Part shown: positions 17,239 to 24,727 of the stretch, piece by piece
Layout of the letters: every line of letters starts with the position of its first letter
How positions within the stretch are numbered: the stretch's first letter is position 1
Assembly (NCBI GenBank): GCA_039033415.1
Contig: JBCCCR010000007.1
Span: 125,262-189,261 of the forward strand
Length of the DNA stretch: 64,000 nt
Source: Pseudomonadota bacterium
GTDB lineage: Bacteria; Pseudomonadota; Gammaproteobacteria; Xanthomonadales; SZUA-38
Direction of reading: 5' to 3'
Notes under the pieces: generated by a model
What the model saw: only the letters and a program-made list of their open reading frames with translations
Database searches by the model: none
What the model was told of the DNA's origin: nothing
Translations under genes and position numbers: made by a program

Positions 17239-18225
17239 TTACCGCACCGTGGCCAGCAGATCCTCGGCGGCCGCCTGACCAGACCGCCACGCCCCTTCAA
17301 TCCGCGAATCAACGCACCAATCTCCAGCAATCCACAGCCCACTGGCACGCTCCGCAAGCATATCTAGACCCAGCGGCTCTGCCGCCATAGCGTAGCGCCA
17401 GCGGTGCACCACCGTCTCCACCGGCGCCGCTCGTTGATTCGTCAGTCGACAGAACTCCGCAAAAAGTTCAGCGCCCACGGCGTCGGCAGGTGCTTCGAGG
17501 TGCTGCTCGCTGTACGGAGCGCTCGCGTGGACCATCCAGGTGTGGCAACCTTCCCGCCCCGCCTTCCCACGGCTGCTGGCCATCCAGGCAATCGACCGGT
17601 CAGCGACCATCGCACCGTCAAACCCCTCAACGGGATTGTTGGCAAATCCCAGCATAAGTGCCCAGCCGGGCTGCATGACCACCTGACTCACCTCCGCCGC
17701 GAGGTTCGGCTGGACATCCGTAAGCAGTTCGGCGGTTTGAGGGGGTGGTGGCGTCATCACCAGCAGTTCGGCCTCGTAGGCGTCGTCGCCGTCCGTTTTG
17801 ATGCGCCAAACGCGTTGGGTTCGCTGAAGCGAGACCACCCTATTTCCCAGGCGACAGTCCAGACCTGCCGCCATCGCTTTGGGAATGCCGTTCATGCCCG
17901 AAACACCGACGAAACGCTCCCGCCCATCGCTCAGCGGCACCCGCCCGCCCGCCGCATCGATGGTGACCAGTCGGCCTTCCCAGCGTGCGGCAACGCCCTG
18001 CTTCAGCCACTCGTCCAGCTGGCGACGAAACTCGGGCGACCGCGGCGTGAAATACTGGGCACCGTGGTCGAAGCGAAATCCCTCGTGCCGCCGGGTACTG
18101 CAGCGCCCGCCCGGACCTCGAGCTTTATCGAGGAGGGTGACCTCAAGCCCCGCTTCGTTGAGCACCGTCGCACACCGCAACCCGGCGATGCCGGCTCCGA
18201 TAATGATGACACGCTGTCCGATCAC
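17239..18225 (-). CDS. FAD-dependent amine oxidase-like protein (renalase-like)
   Basis: 328 residues from GTG at 18223-18225, preceded by AGGAG five bases away. N-terminal FAD motif VIIIGAGIAGLRCATVLNEAG, then LLDKARGPGGRCSTRR and FDHGAQYFT, which together mark the bacterial renalase-like NAD(P)/FAD family. The C-terminus closes with LWIAGDWCVDSRIEGAWRSG, the usual FAD-contact ending. Known relatives oxidise dihydronicotinamide isomers or are uncharacterised. It lies between the iorAB promoter and a divergent thioesterase gene; a role in the catabolic island is not demonstrated. Gap 18226-18429 shows only a short TCTGAC/GTCAGA stem. Confidence 0.85.
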   Translation of the reverse strand: MIGQRVIIIGAGIAGLRCATVLNEAGLEVTLLDKARGPGGRCSTRRHEGFRFDHGAQYFTPRSPEFRRQLDEWLKQGVAARWEGRLVTIDAAGGRVPLSDGRERFVGVSGMNGIPKAMAAGLDCRLGNRVVSLQRTQRVWRIKTDGDDAYEAELLVMTPPPPQTAELLTDVQPNLAAEVSQVVMQPGWALMLGFANNPVEGFDGAMVADRSIAWMASSRGKAGREGCHTWMVHASAPYSEQHLEAPADAVGAELFAEFCRLTNQRAAPVETVVHRWRYAMAAEPLGLDMLAERASGLWIAGDWCVDSRIEGAWRSGQAAAEDLLATVR

Positions 18226-18429
18226 TCTCTCCTGTTACTAGGCGTGAGAAATAGCCTGTTATTGTCTGACAACGTCAGAGAACGCGGTGTGAACCAGCGC
18301 CGCCGCTGGTCGGGACGATAGCCAGACCCCCATCGACAAAATCCGCAGGAAGGCATTTGAACCGGACCGCCACTGCGCGTATAACGCCGGATTCCCTTCG
18401 GTAATCCCAACAGGACCGTTTCTCAGGCC

Positions 18430-18870
18430 ATGAACTATTCCCGCGATCTGGTGGTGAACTGGGGCGAATCCGACCCGTTCGGCTTAGTGTATTTTCCTCG
18501 CATGCTCGCCTGGTTCAACGATACCGAGCATGAGATGTTCGCCCAGGTCGGCTATCCGGTGAACAAGATGGTCGATCAGGACCGGACCGCCTTTGTGATG
18601 GGCGAAATCAACTTCCGTTTTATCGGACCCGCGGCCTATGGTGACCGGGTGCGCTCAACGATCGAGCTCACCGAAATGCGGCGGGCGACCATCCAGTGGC
18701 AGTGTCGAGCCGTCAACATCGACTCGGGACAGCTCATCACCGAGGGTGTCGCAACCCGGATCTACGCGAGAATTCAGGAAGACGGCAATCTGAAGTCGGC
18801 GACGATCCCGGATGAAATCCGCGCCATGCTGGCCGTCACCGGCGACAGCACGGCCACCGGCGGCGCGTAG
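18430..18870 (+). CDS. Acyl-CoA thioesterase, 4-hydroxybenzoyl-CoA thioesterase-like hotdog protein
   Basis: 146 residues, single hotdog domain. The segment WGESDPFGLVYFPRMLAWFND carries the catalytic Asp position of the 4HBT family; INFRFIGPAAYGDRV and IQWQCRAVN follow as expected for the fold. It would hydrolyse an aryl- or acyl-CoA, possibly to relieve CoA sequestration when the aromatic pathway backs up. It is the only plus-strand gene between the iorAB and Rieske operons and is convergent with the oxygenase beta-subunit gene. Confidence 0.87.
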   Translation: MNYSRDLVVNWGESDPFGLVYFPRMLAWFNDTEHEMFAQVGYPVNKMVDQDRTAFVMGEINFRFIGPAAYGDRVRSTIELTEMRRATIQWQCRAVNIDSGQLITEGVATRIYARIQEDGNLKSATIPDEIRAMLAVTGDSTATGGA

Positions 18871-18899
18871 CCCGATTCTGCAGGATCAGATCGGCGCGT

Positions 18900-19394
18900 T
18901 CAAAAGTACATGGCGCTGCTGGTCAGCGTTCCGTTGCAGTTCACCAGCGTTGCCTTTTTCTGCTGAATCAGAAACGCACCATCGTCTACTAGCAGCTCAT
19001 AGCGATAGGCCCCGGCATAGCTATTGGGCTGGCCGCGCCGGAATTCGTGCATGATGAAGCGCGCGCTGACCACCAACGGCGATGTGTCCGATGACTCCTG
19101 GTCGATCATCACGTTGGAGACCAGGTGTGACGTCCGGGGAAAGGGCTGCAGCGAAAACGCGTTGGGGTGTTTGAAGCGCTGTTGACGAACCTTGCGCAGC
19201 AGCGCGTTCTCATAGATGAGCGACACGTGCTCCTCGGGATTGGGCTGGTCGTGGGCCGCCGGCGCCCAGTAGGTGCCTTCTTCGGCAAACAGCGCCTCCC
19301 AGGCCTCCCAGCAACGCTCGTCCAGGAGACGCACCTCGGCATAGACGAACTGTTCAACCTGATGCTGAAGCAGCAGCGTATCGGGCAGTGCCAT
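18900..19394 (-). CDS. Aromatic-ring-hydroxylating dioxygenase beta subunit
   Basis: 164 residues starting at MALPDTLLLQHQVEQFVY, one base after the alpha-subunit stop. It has the cystatin/NTF2-like fold of small oxygenase subunits: DERCWEAWEALFAEEGTYWAPA at the N-terminal helix and SARFIMHEFRRGQPNSYAGAYRYELL in the sheet. It forms the structural partner of the Rieske alpha subunit. Last gene of operon 3. Confidence 0.9.
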   Translation of the reverse strand: MALPDTLLLQHQVEQFVYAEVRLLDERCWEAWEALFAEEGTYWAPAAHDQPNPEEHVSLIYENALLRKVRQQRFKHPNAFSLQPFPRTSHLVSNVMIDQESSDTSPLVVSARFIMHEFRRGQPNSYAGAYRYELLVDDGAFLIQQKKATLVNCNGTLTSSAMYF

Positions 19395-19395
19395 G

Positions 19396-20718
19396 TCAGT
19401 CCTCCGCCAGCATGTATTGTTTCCACGCCTTGAGCTGGTTGCGGAAGGCCAGATCACTCGAGCCTTTGGCGTAGTAGTGGCCTGGCTCAAGCTCCTCATC
19501 ACTGTTGATATCGCGACTCAGCGGAATCCAGTCGTTGCCTTGCGTCTTGAGGCCCTCCTGCTGGCGGAGGTACGCCTCCTGGTCGTCCGGGCCGACGAGG
19601 TTGGCCGACGAATTAATCAAGTTGCAGTAAAGAATCGAGCGCTTGAGCAGCTCATCCGGCGCACCTTTCAGCCGCAGCGTGAATGACTCGATGATGGTTT
19701 TGTCGACCGCCACCGGCTTGACCACGCGGATCGTTTGAATGGCACCCTTGATGGTCAGACTCGGATAGAAAACTGTATTGTGACGATTGACGGCAAAAAT
19801 CTGCTTCACTCGCTCCTCACCGTAGGCATCGTTCATCGCGTCGTTGTAGGCCTCAACGTCGGAATAGGCCGCGTGTATGCTGTTTTTTCCGCCGGAATAG
19901 CCGTGCCCATTGTCGAAGGCATGGAGCCCCATATCGTCGAAGAACGCGTAGCTCTCTGTAAATGGCGAAATGATCTCGAGTGCCGGCGGCAGCGGCGCGT
20001 CTTTCCCGAGTTCGCGCTTGGCCACCACCCGCGCCGTCAGGCTCGAAGACTGATGCACAATCATCGGATGCATCATGTCGTTGAGGTTTTCGACAAAAAA
20101 CTTCCAGTTGCTGTCGTGCTCGTAGCGCATCACGCCCGGCACCACCTCCAGCTCGCCGTCTGGCGCACGGTCCACCATGTTGTCGATCGAAGACGCGACG
20201 CCGCCGAGCCAGGTTTCCAGATCCGGACCCTCCTGGCTGAGGCTGGCGAACACAAACCCCCTGTAGCTTCCGACTCGCGGCACCTTCCGCACGCTGGCCG
20301 CCGGATCGTCTTTGGTGAGGCCCGCGTCGGCGTAGCCATCCTCGAGCGGTATCGAAACGCAGCGGCCGTCCATCGCAAAGCGCCACGCGTGGTAGCAGCA
20401 GCGAAACTCTTTGAGGTTGCCGCACTCATCCCCGACAAGCTGGGCGCCCTTGTGAGCACATCGGTTGAACAACACATGAAGCTGCCCGTCGTGGTCGCGT
20501 GACATGATCACCGGCTGGCTGGCGACGGTCGTCGTGTAGTAGTCACCGGGTTCGGCGACCTGACTCTCATGCCCAACGTAGATCCACGTTTTTCCCCAGA
20601 TCCGGGCCATTTCCAGATCGAAGATCTCGGGGTCGGTGTAAATGCTGCGATGGACTCGATCATGCTCAACCAGTTCTGACATTTCGAATTGCCGGTAGGC
20701 AGGCCGCAGTTCACTCAT
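19396..20718 (-). CDS. Rieske aromatic-ring-hydroxylating oxygenase alpha subunit
   Basis: 440 residues from the ATG at 20716-20718, which has a GAGGGG ribosome site. Rieske cluster ligands Cys87-x-His89 and Cys107-x2-His110 are present. The mononuclear iron site shows bridging Asp214 with His217 and His222 (NDMMHPMIVH). The enzyme would insert O2 into an aromatic substrate using electrons delivered by a reductase and, often, a ferredoxin. Neither partner gene is in the window. Within operon 3 it probably initiates or continues attack on an indole- or benzoyl-type ring; the precise substrate cannot be read. Confidence 0.93.
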   Translation of the reverse strand: MSELRPAYRQFEMSELVEHDRVHRSIYTDPEIFDLEMARIWGKTWIYVGHESQVAEPGDYYTTTVASQPVIMSRDHDGQLHVLFNRCAHKGAQLVGDECGNLKEFRCCYHAWRFAMDGRCVSIPLEDGYADAGLTKDDPAASVRKVPRVGSYRGFVFASLSQEGPDLETWLGGVASSIDNMVDRAPDGELEVVPGVMRYEHDSNWKFFVENLNDMMHPMIVHQSSSLTARVVAKRELGKDAPLPPALEIISPFTESYAFFDDMGLHAFDNGHGYSGGKNSIHAAYSDVEAYNDAMNDAYGEERVKQIFAVNRHNTVFYPSLTIKGAIQTIRVVKPVAVDKTIIESFTLRLKGAPDELLKRSILYCNLINSSANLVGPDDQEAYLRQQEGLKTQGNDWIPLSRDINSDEELEPGHYYAKGSSDLAFRNQLKAWKQYMLAED

Positions 20719-20758
20719 AGCGTTCCCCTCACACAAAAAGTTTCTTGCTTCGCATCGT

Positions 20759-21493
20759 TCAAATCACCACGGTGCCGATGCTGGCACCGCCGCAAACGTA
20801 GAGCACCTGGCCGGTCACAAAGCCTGCCGCCGGACTCAGAAAAAAGCGGGTGGCGTGGGCGATGTCATCCGCGGCACCCAGTCGCCGCACAGGAATGCTG
20901 CCCGCGAGAGCGTTCACCCGCTGCGCGTCATCACCCATAATTTCATCGAACATATCGGTCACCACCGGCCCCGGGGCCACGCAGTTGGACGTGATACCCG
21001 ACGGCCCCAATTCAAGCGCCCAGGTTCGGAGCATGCCGAACATGCCAGCCTTGGTCGCCGCGTAGTTGGTACGGGTCTGAAGCCCCAACGCGCCTCGCGA
21101 TGAGATGCCGACAATCCGGCCGTAGCCGGCGTCTTTCATCGCGGGCAACGATGCCTGCACAAGCGTGACCATCGTTGCCAGGTGAAGCTCGGTGAGGTAG
21201 TCCAGGTCGGTCAAGGCCACGTCTTCGATTAGCGCTGGTCGGATCACGCCGGCGTTGTGAACGATGTTGAGCACCGGGTGGTTGGCGTTGATCTCCGCCA
21301 CTGCCTGTTTCGTTTCCTCCCGATCACCGAGATCGACAATGACGCTGTGCAGGCGCTCATGCTGAAGCTCCGGTGCCTGGCGCGACACGCACACCACCTC
21401 ACCGCCTTCTTCGAGAATACTTTGAGTGATCGCCAGGCCAATGCCACGATTGCCACCGGTCACCAGGGTGACACCCTGCGTTGCTTGACTCAT
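20759..21493 (-). CDS. SDR family oxidoreductase of operon 3
   Basis: 244 residues. TGGNRGIG cofactor motif at 13-20, HNAGV, catalytic Ser in GISSRG and YAATK with intact Lys, then APGPVVTDM. Gene order (directly ahead of the Rieske oxygenase genes in transcription) fits a cis-dihydrodiol or hydroxyacyl dehydrogenase, although cis-diol dehydrogenases usually carry other features. Its start overlaps the cyclase stop by 4 nt; a 40-nt gap separates it from the oxygenase alpha gene. Confidence 0.88.
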   Translation of the reverse strand: MSQATQGVTLVTGGNRGIGLAITQSILEEGGEVVCVSRQAPELQHERLHSVIVDLGDREETKQAVAEINANHPVLNIVHNAGVIRPALIEDVALTDLDYLTELHLATMVTLVQASLPAMKDAGYGRIVGISSRGALGLQTRTNYAATKAGMFGMLRTWALELGPSGITSNCVAPGPVVTDMFDEIMGDDAQRVNALAGSIPVRRLGAADDIAHATRFFLSPAAGFVTGQVLYVCGGASIGTVVI

Positions 21494-22269
21494 GGTGTTT
21501 CCTCCACCAGCGCCAGGACCCGCAGCGGACTGCCTGAACCCTGCTTGATTTTCAGTGGCGCACAGATGAGCATCGCGCCCACCGGGGGCAGCTGATCCAG
21601 ATTGCGCAGACACTGCAGGCCGTAGCGATTGTTGCCATGCAGCAGCAGATGAGCCGGATGAGGCGGATCAAAATGTTCCCCCTGGCCCGCATCGGTTCCA
21701 ATGGTTTCCACCCCAAAACCGACAATACCCGCTTCGTGGATCAGGTAGTCGAGCGCTCCCGCATCCGGACCCGGGGAATGCGCCCCGTCTTCGCGCAGAT
21801 TGATGTAAGCGGCGGGTTCTCGCTTGGACCAGTCGGTGCGAAACAGAAACCAGCTGCCCGCCGCAATTTTCCCGTGGCTGTCCTCCCAGGCCTTAACATG
21901 CGCGGCCGTGAGCACAAAATCTTCGTCTGCGGCGCATTCAGCGGAAAAGTCCGCGACAACCGCCGGCGCAACAAACCGCTCGACGGGAATGGTGTCTACC
22001 GAGTTGTTGGGCAGATCGCGGCCGCTGATCCAATGAATCGGCGCGTCGAAGTGAGTCCCGGTATGCTCGTTGCAGGTGAAGTTTTGCCAGTACCAGCCGG
22101 GGCCCCGCGCGTCATAGCGCGACACCTCTTCGACCCGGAACGGCTCGCACTGACCCAGCTCCTGAGGCAGTACCAGCACCGGGAAGTCCGGGTCCAGCGT
22201 AAAGGTCAGGTCGACCGTTCGGACTGACCCGCCGGCCATGGCCTGGGCCAGCGTTGCGAGGGCACCCAT
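21490..22269 (-). CDS. Cyclase-family metal hydrolase (kynurenine formamidase / isatin hydrolase fold)
   Basis: 259 residues, starting at MGALATLAQAM. The metal-binding signature HTGTHFDAPIH lies at 69-79 (His69, His73, Asp75, His79). A second conserved region, GVETIGTDAG, follows. This is the cyclase superfamily that contains kynurenine formamidase and isatin hydrolase; the length, about 50 residues above typical KynB, fits the isatin hydrolase-like branch better. Isatin hydrolase opens the lactam ring of isatin to isatinate. In this island, with an Rieske oxygenase and a 2-aminobenzoyl-CoA enzyme, hydrolysis of an oxidised indole ring is a natural role, but it is inferred. Confidence 0.82.
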   Translation of the reverse strand: MGALATLAQAMAGGSVRTVDLTFTLDPDFPVLVLPQELGQCEPFRVEEVSRYDARGPGWYWQNFTCNEHTGTHFDAPIHWISGRDLPNNSVDTIPVERFVAPAVVADFSAECAADEDFVLTAAHVKAWEDSHGKIAAGSWFLFRTDWSKREPAAYINLREDGAHSPGPDAGALDYLIHEAGIVGFGVETIGTDAGQGEHFDPPHPAHLLLHGNNRYGLQCLRNLDQLPPVGAMLICAPLKIKQGSGSPLRVLALVEETP

Positions 22270-23522
22270 CAGTCCACCTCCCGCTCGTGCTGCAGCTCGA
22301 ATTCCAGAACGCCGGGATCCTCGCGCCAGCGGTTGACGACATCCGTCGCGATATCCCCGGCCACGGCCTCCTCCAGCCCCTCGCACAGACCCTTGACGGT
22401 CACGCTGGCGAGCTTGGCAGGCGTGACCAGCGGGGGTGATACCGGCTCATACCAAGGGTCTTCGAGCGGCCCGTGAAACACGTTCATCACCTTCACGCCG
22501 CTGCCGACAAACTCTGCGCGGGCAGCCTGGGCCAGCGACAGCGCAGCAGCCTGGCTGGCGGAGCTCGTGGCGTAGGCCGGCCAGTTTGACCTCGCGTAGA
22601 CCGACAGCAGGTTGGTCCAGCAGGTGGCACTGGTAGCGCCGTCTGCCCCTCGGCTACGCATGACCGGCGCAAAATACTGAAGCAGCCGCAGCAGGCCAAA
22701 GTAGTTGGTTTCCATCTCGCGTCTGGCTTCGACGAGCGGCTGGTCGAGCGCACCGCCGGAGCGAACGTGGCTGGCCGTGTTGATGAGAATGTCCACCTTA
22801 TGGCCGATCGATGCCGCGCATTCCCGCACCGACCCGGTGTCGGTCACGTTGAGTTCCGCGAGCTGCACACACTCATCGGCCACCGCCTCGGCGACGACAT
22901 CGTTTTTTTTCCAGGGCTCTGCCAGGCCGGCAAAAATGATCGCGGCGCCGGACTCCTTGAGCATCGGGATCAGGGTCTGCGCAACCGGACTGCGGATATC
23001 GGTCAGCAGCACCCGGCGATGACGGGGGGAACAGGTCAGCTCACGCAGCTGCGGGTCGTCGTCCATATGGGGGGTCTCCTCCTCCGGGAGCGCCATCAAT
23101 ACGCCCTGCCCGGCTTTATCCGTTCGCGCGATCATGCGCACGGTGTCTCCTTCGGCCACGTCGCCGTGCACGTGCGCCAAAACACTGATCCCATCGGCCA
23201 GCCGAACCGTCCCCACTCGCCACGGCATACGCTGTCGAAAGTACACGTTGGTGCTGCTGTCCAGCACGCTGAGCGCCAGCAGCTCACCCGTCGGCTGTGC
23301 CGGCTGCCAGCGTAGGTCAACCGACCAGCAGCTCGCGCAAGCGTCGCGCGGCGGATACGCCACCGCGCCACAGTCGCCGCAGACCTGCAGCTGAAATTCG
23401 CCGCGCGCCGCCCGGGCGCTAAACGCCAGCGCGGCACGGCTGCGCGGCCGCGGAGGCATGGTGGCTACCCGCGACCGAAGCTGCGGGTTTTTGCGGCGGG
23501 GCTTGGCGAGCGGCGCCGTCAT
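22269..23522 (-). CDS. DUF35/OB-fold zinc-ribbon protein fused to a degenerate SDR domain
   Basis: 417 residues. Residues about 35-145 are the DUF35 rubredoxin-like zinc ribbon (Cys48, Cys51, Cys62, Cys65) plus OB-fold (TGELLALSVLDSSTN, GISVLAHVHGD), usually a separate partner of thiolase-like proteins. Residues about 165-417 follow the SDR fold but its active sites are eroded: the glycine-rich loop reads TDIRSPVAQ, NNAG is replaced by NTASH, and the YxxxK motif reads YATSS with Ser321 in place of Lys. The neighbouring thiolase gene overlaps by 4 nt. It may stabilise or supply the thiolase and act as a non-catalytic CoA-ester binding subunit. The fused architecture is uncommon. Confidence 0.85.
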   Translation of the reverse strand: MTAPLAKPRRKNPQLRSRVATMPPRPRSRAALAFSARAARGEFQLQVCGDCGAVAYPPRDACASCWSVDLRWQPAQPTGELLALSVLDSSTNVYFRQRMPWRVGTVRLADGISVLAHVHGDVAEGDTVRMIARTDKAGQGVLMALPEEETPHMDDDPQLRELTCSPRHRRVLLTDIRSPVAQTLIPMLKESGAAIIFAGLAEPWKKNDVVAEAVADECVQLAELNVTDTGSVRECAASIGHKVDILINTASHVRSGGALDQPLVEARREMETNYFGLLRLLQYFAPVMRSRGADGATSATCWTNLLSVYARSNWPAYATSSASQAAALSLAQAARAEFVGSGVKVMNVFHGPLEDPWYEPVSPPLVTPAKLASVTVKGLCEGLEEAVAGDIATDVVNRWREDPGVLEFELQHEREVD

Positions 23523-24727
23523 GCGGCGGCCGCCTCAACACCCGATGCAGCGCCAGGCCCGGCGAGAATGGCCGCCGCCGTGCAGACGCCCCGATCAAAG
23601 TTGATCATGCCAAAGCCGGACACGGCGGCAATGCGCGCGTCGGTAACCTGTTTGCCCAAAGCCTGGCCCGTGACCTGGCGCAACGCCTCCACCAGACCGA
23701 TGTAACCCCCGGCCGCGCCGGCCTGGCCGGTCGACAGCTGGCCGCCCGAGGTGTTGTGCGGAAAGGTACCCTCGCAGGTCATCGTGTGGCCCCGGATGAA
23801 TTCATCGGCGCCCCCTTTCTCGCAGAAGCCAAGGTCTTCTATCTGCATAGCGCAGATCACCGGATAGTCGTCGTAGGTCTGCAGCAGGTCTACCGCATCC
23901 GGACTGACGCCCGCCTGGGCCCACAGCTCGTCACGATCCATCTCCCAGCCGCCGCGCAGCTGGATCGGATCAGCGCTAAACGCGTTGTGGCGTTCGATTG
24001 TGGAGAGGATCTGCACCGCTGGCAGCGAGAGATTGCGAGCCGTGTCCTCGTGCATGACCAGAAAACCTTCCGCGCCGGCGCAAGGCATGACGCAGTCAAA
24101 CAGCCGCAGCGGGTCTGCGATAACGCGAGCATTGAGATACTGCTCCAGCGTCAGCGGCTTTTTCATCATGGCAAAAGGAATCCCCAGCGCGCTGTCCCGC
24201 TGGTCGACGCAAAGCTGGCCAAACGCCTCGCGGCTAGTGCCGTAGCGGTTCATAAACGCTTTGGTCATCAGCGCAAAGTTGGCGTTCGGTCCACCGGAAC
24301 CGTAGGGAAACGAGGCGTCCTGGGAAAAACGGCTAAAGCTGGTGAGCATGTTTTTGAACGAACTGATCTGATTCGTGTCACCCGCCACGCAGGCGACCAC
24401 CTCAGCGTCCCCGGCCTGCACCGCTCGAGCTGCCCGGCGCAGCGCCACAACGCCGCTCGCACCGCCCATCGGAATGTGGTCAAGCCAACGCGGACTCAAG
24501 CCCAGATGCTGGGTGAGTCCAACCGCCGTATCGGGCAGGAGCGAGAAGGAAGAGACGCAAAAGCCGTCGATGTCGTCAGCTCCCAGGCCACTGGCCTTTG
24601 CCAGCGCTCTCATCGCACGCCCGAGCCACCAGTGTGCGGATTGGTGAGAGTAACGCTCGTACGGAACGGTTACCGGCACCGCGGCCACCACGCCGCTATA
24701 GGGCTGACGGGCGCGCTTCAGGCTCAT
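23519..24727 (-). CDS. Thiolase-like (lipid-transfer/acetyl-CoA acetyltransferase type) protein
   Basis: 402 residues from MSLKRARQPYSG. Thiolase fold with SHQSAHWWLGRAMRAL, MGGASGVVALRRAARAVQAGD and the C-terminal HNTSGGQLSTGQAGAAGG and SGFGMINFD segments. At the nucleophile position of canonical thiolases this protein has Ser91 (GGASG), as in several DUF35-partnered thiolase-like enzymes. With its DUF35-SDR neighbour it probably forms a complex similar to the BbsAB or PhlBC-type pairs, catalysing cleavage or formation of a beta-keto acyl bond. Cleavage of 2-aminobenzoylacetyl-CoA to 2-aminobenzoyl-CoA would link operon 3 to operon 1; this is a hypothesis. Overlaps both neighbours by 4 nt. 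Confidence 0.85.
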   Translation of the reverse strand: MSLKRARQPYSGVVAAVPVTVPYERYSHQSAHWWLGRAMRALAKASGLGADDIDGFCVSSFSLLPDTAVGLTQHLGLSPRWLDHIPMGGASGVVALRRAARAVQAGDAEVVACVAGDTNQISSFKNMLTSFSRFSQDASFPYGSGGPNANFALMTKAFMNRYGTSREAFGQLCVDQRDSALGIPFAMMKKPLTLEQYLNARVIADPLRLFDCVMPCAGAEGFLVMHEDTARNLSLPAVQILSTIERHNAFSADPIQLRGGWEMDRDELWAQAGVSPDAVDLLQTYDDYPVICAMQIEDLGFCEKGGADEFIRGHTMTCEGTFPHNTSGGQLSTGQAGAAGGYIGLVEALRQVTGQALGKQVTDARIAAVSGFGMINFDRGVCTAAAILAGPGAASGVEAAAA

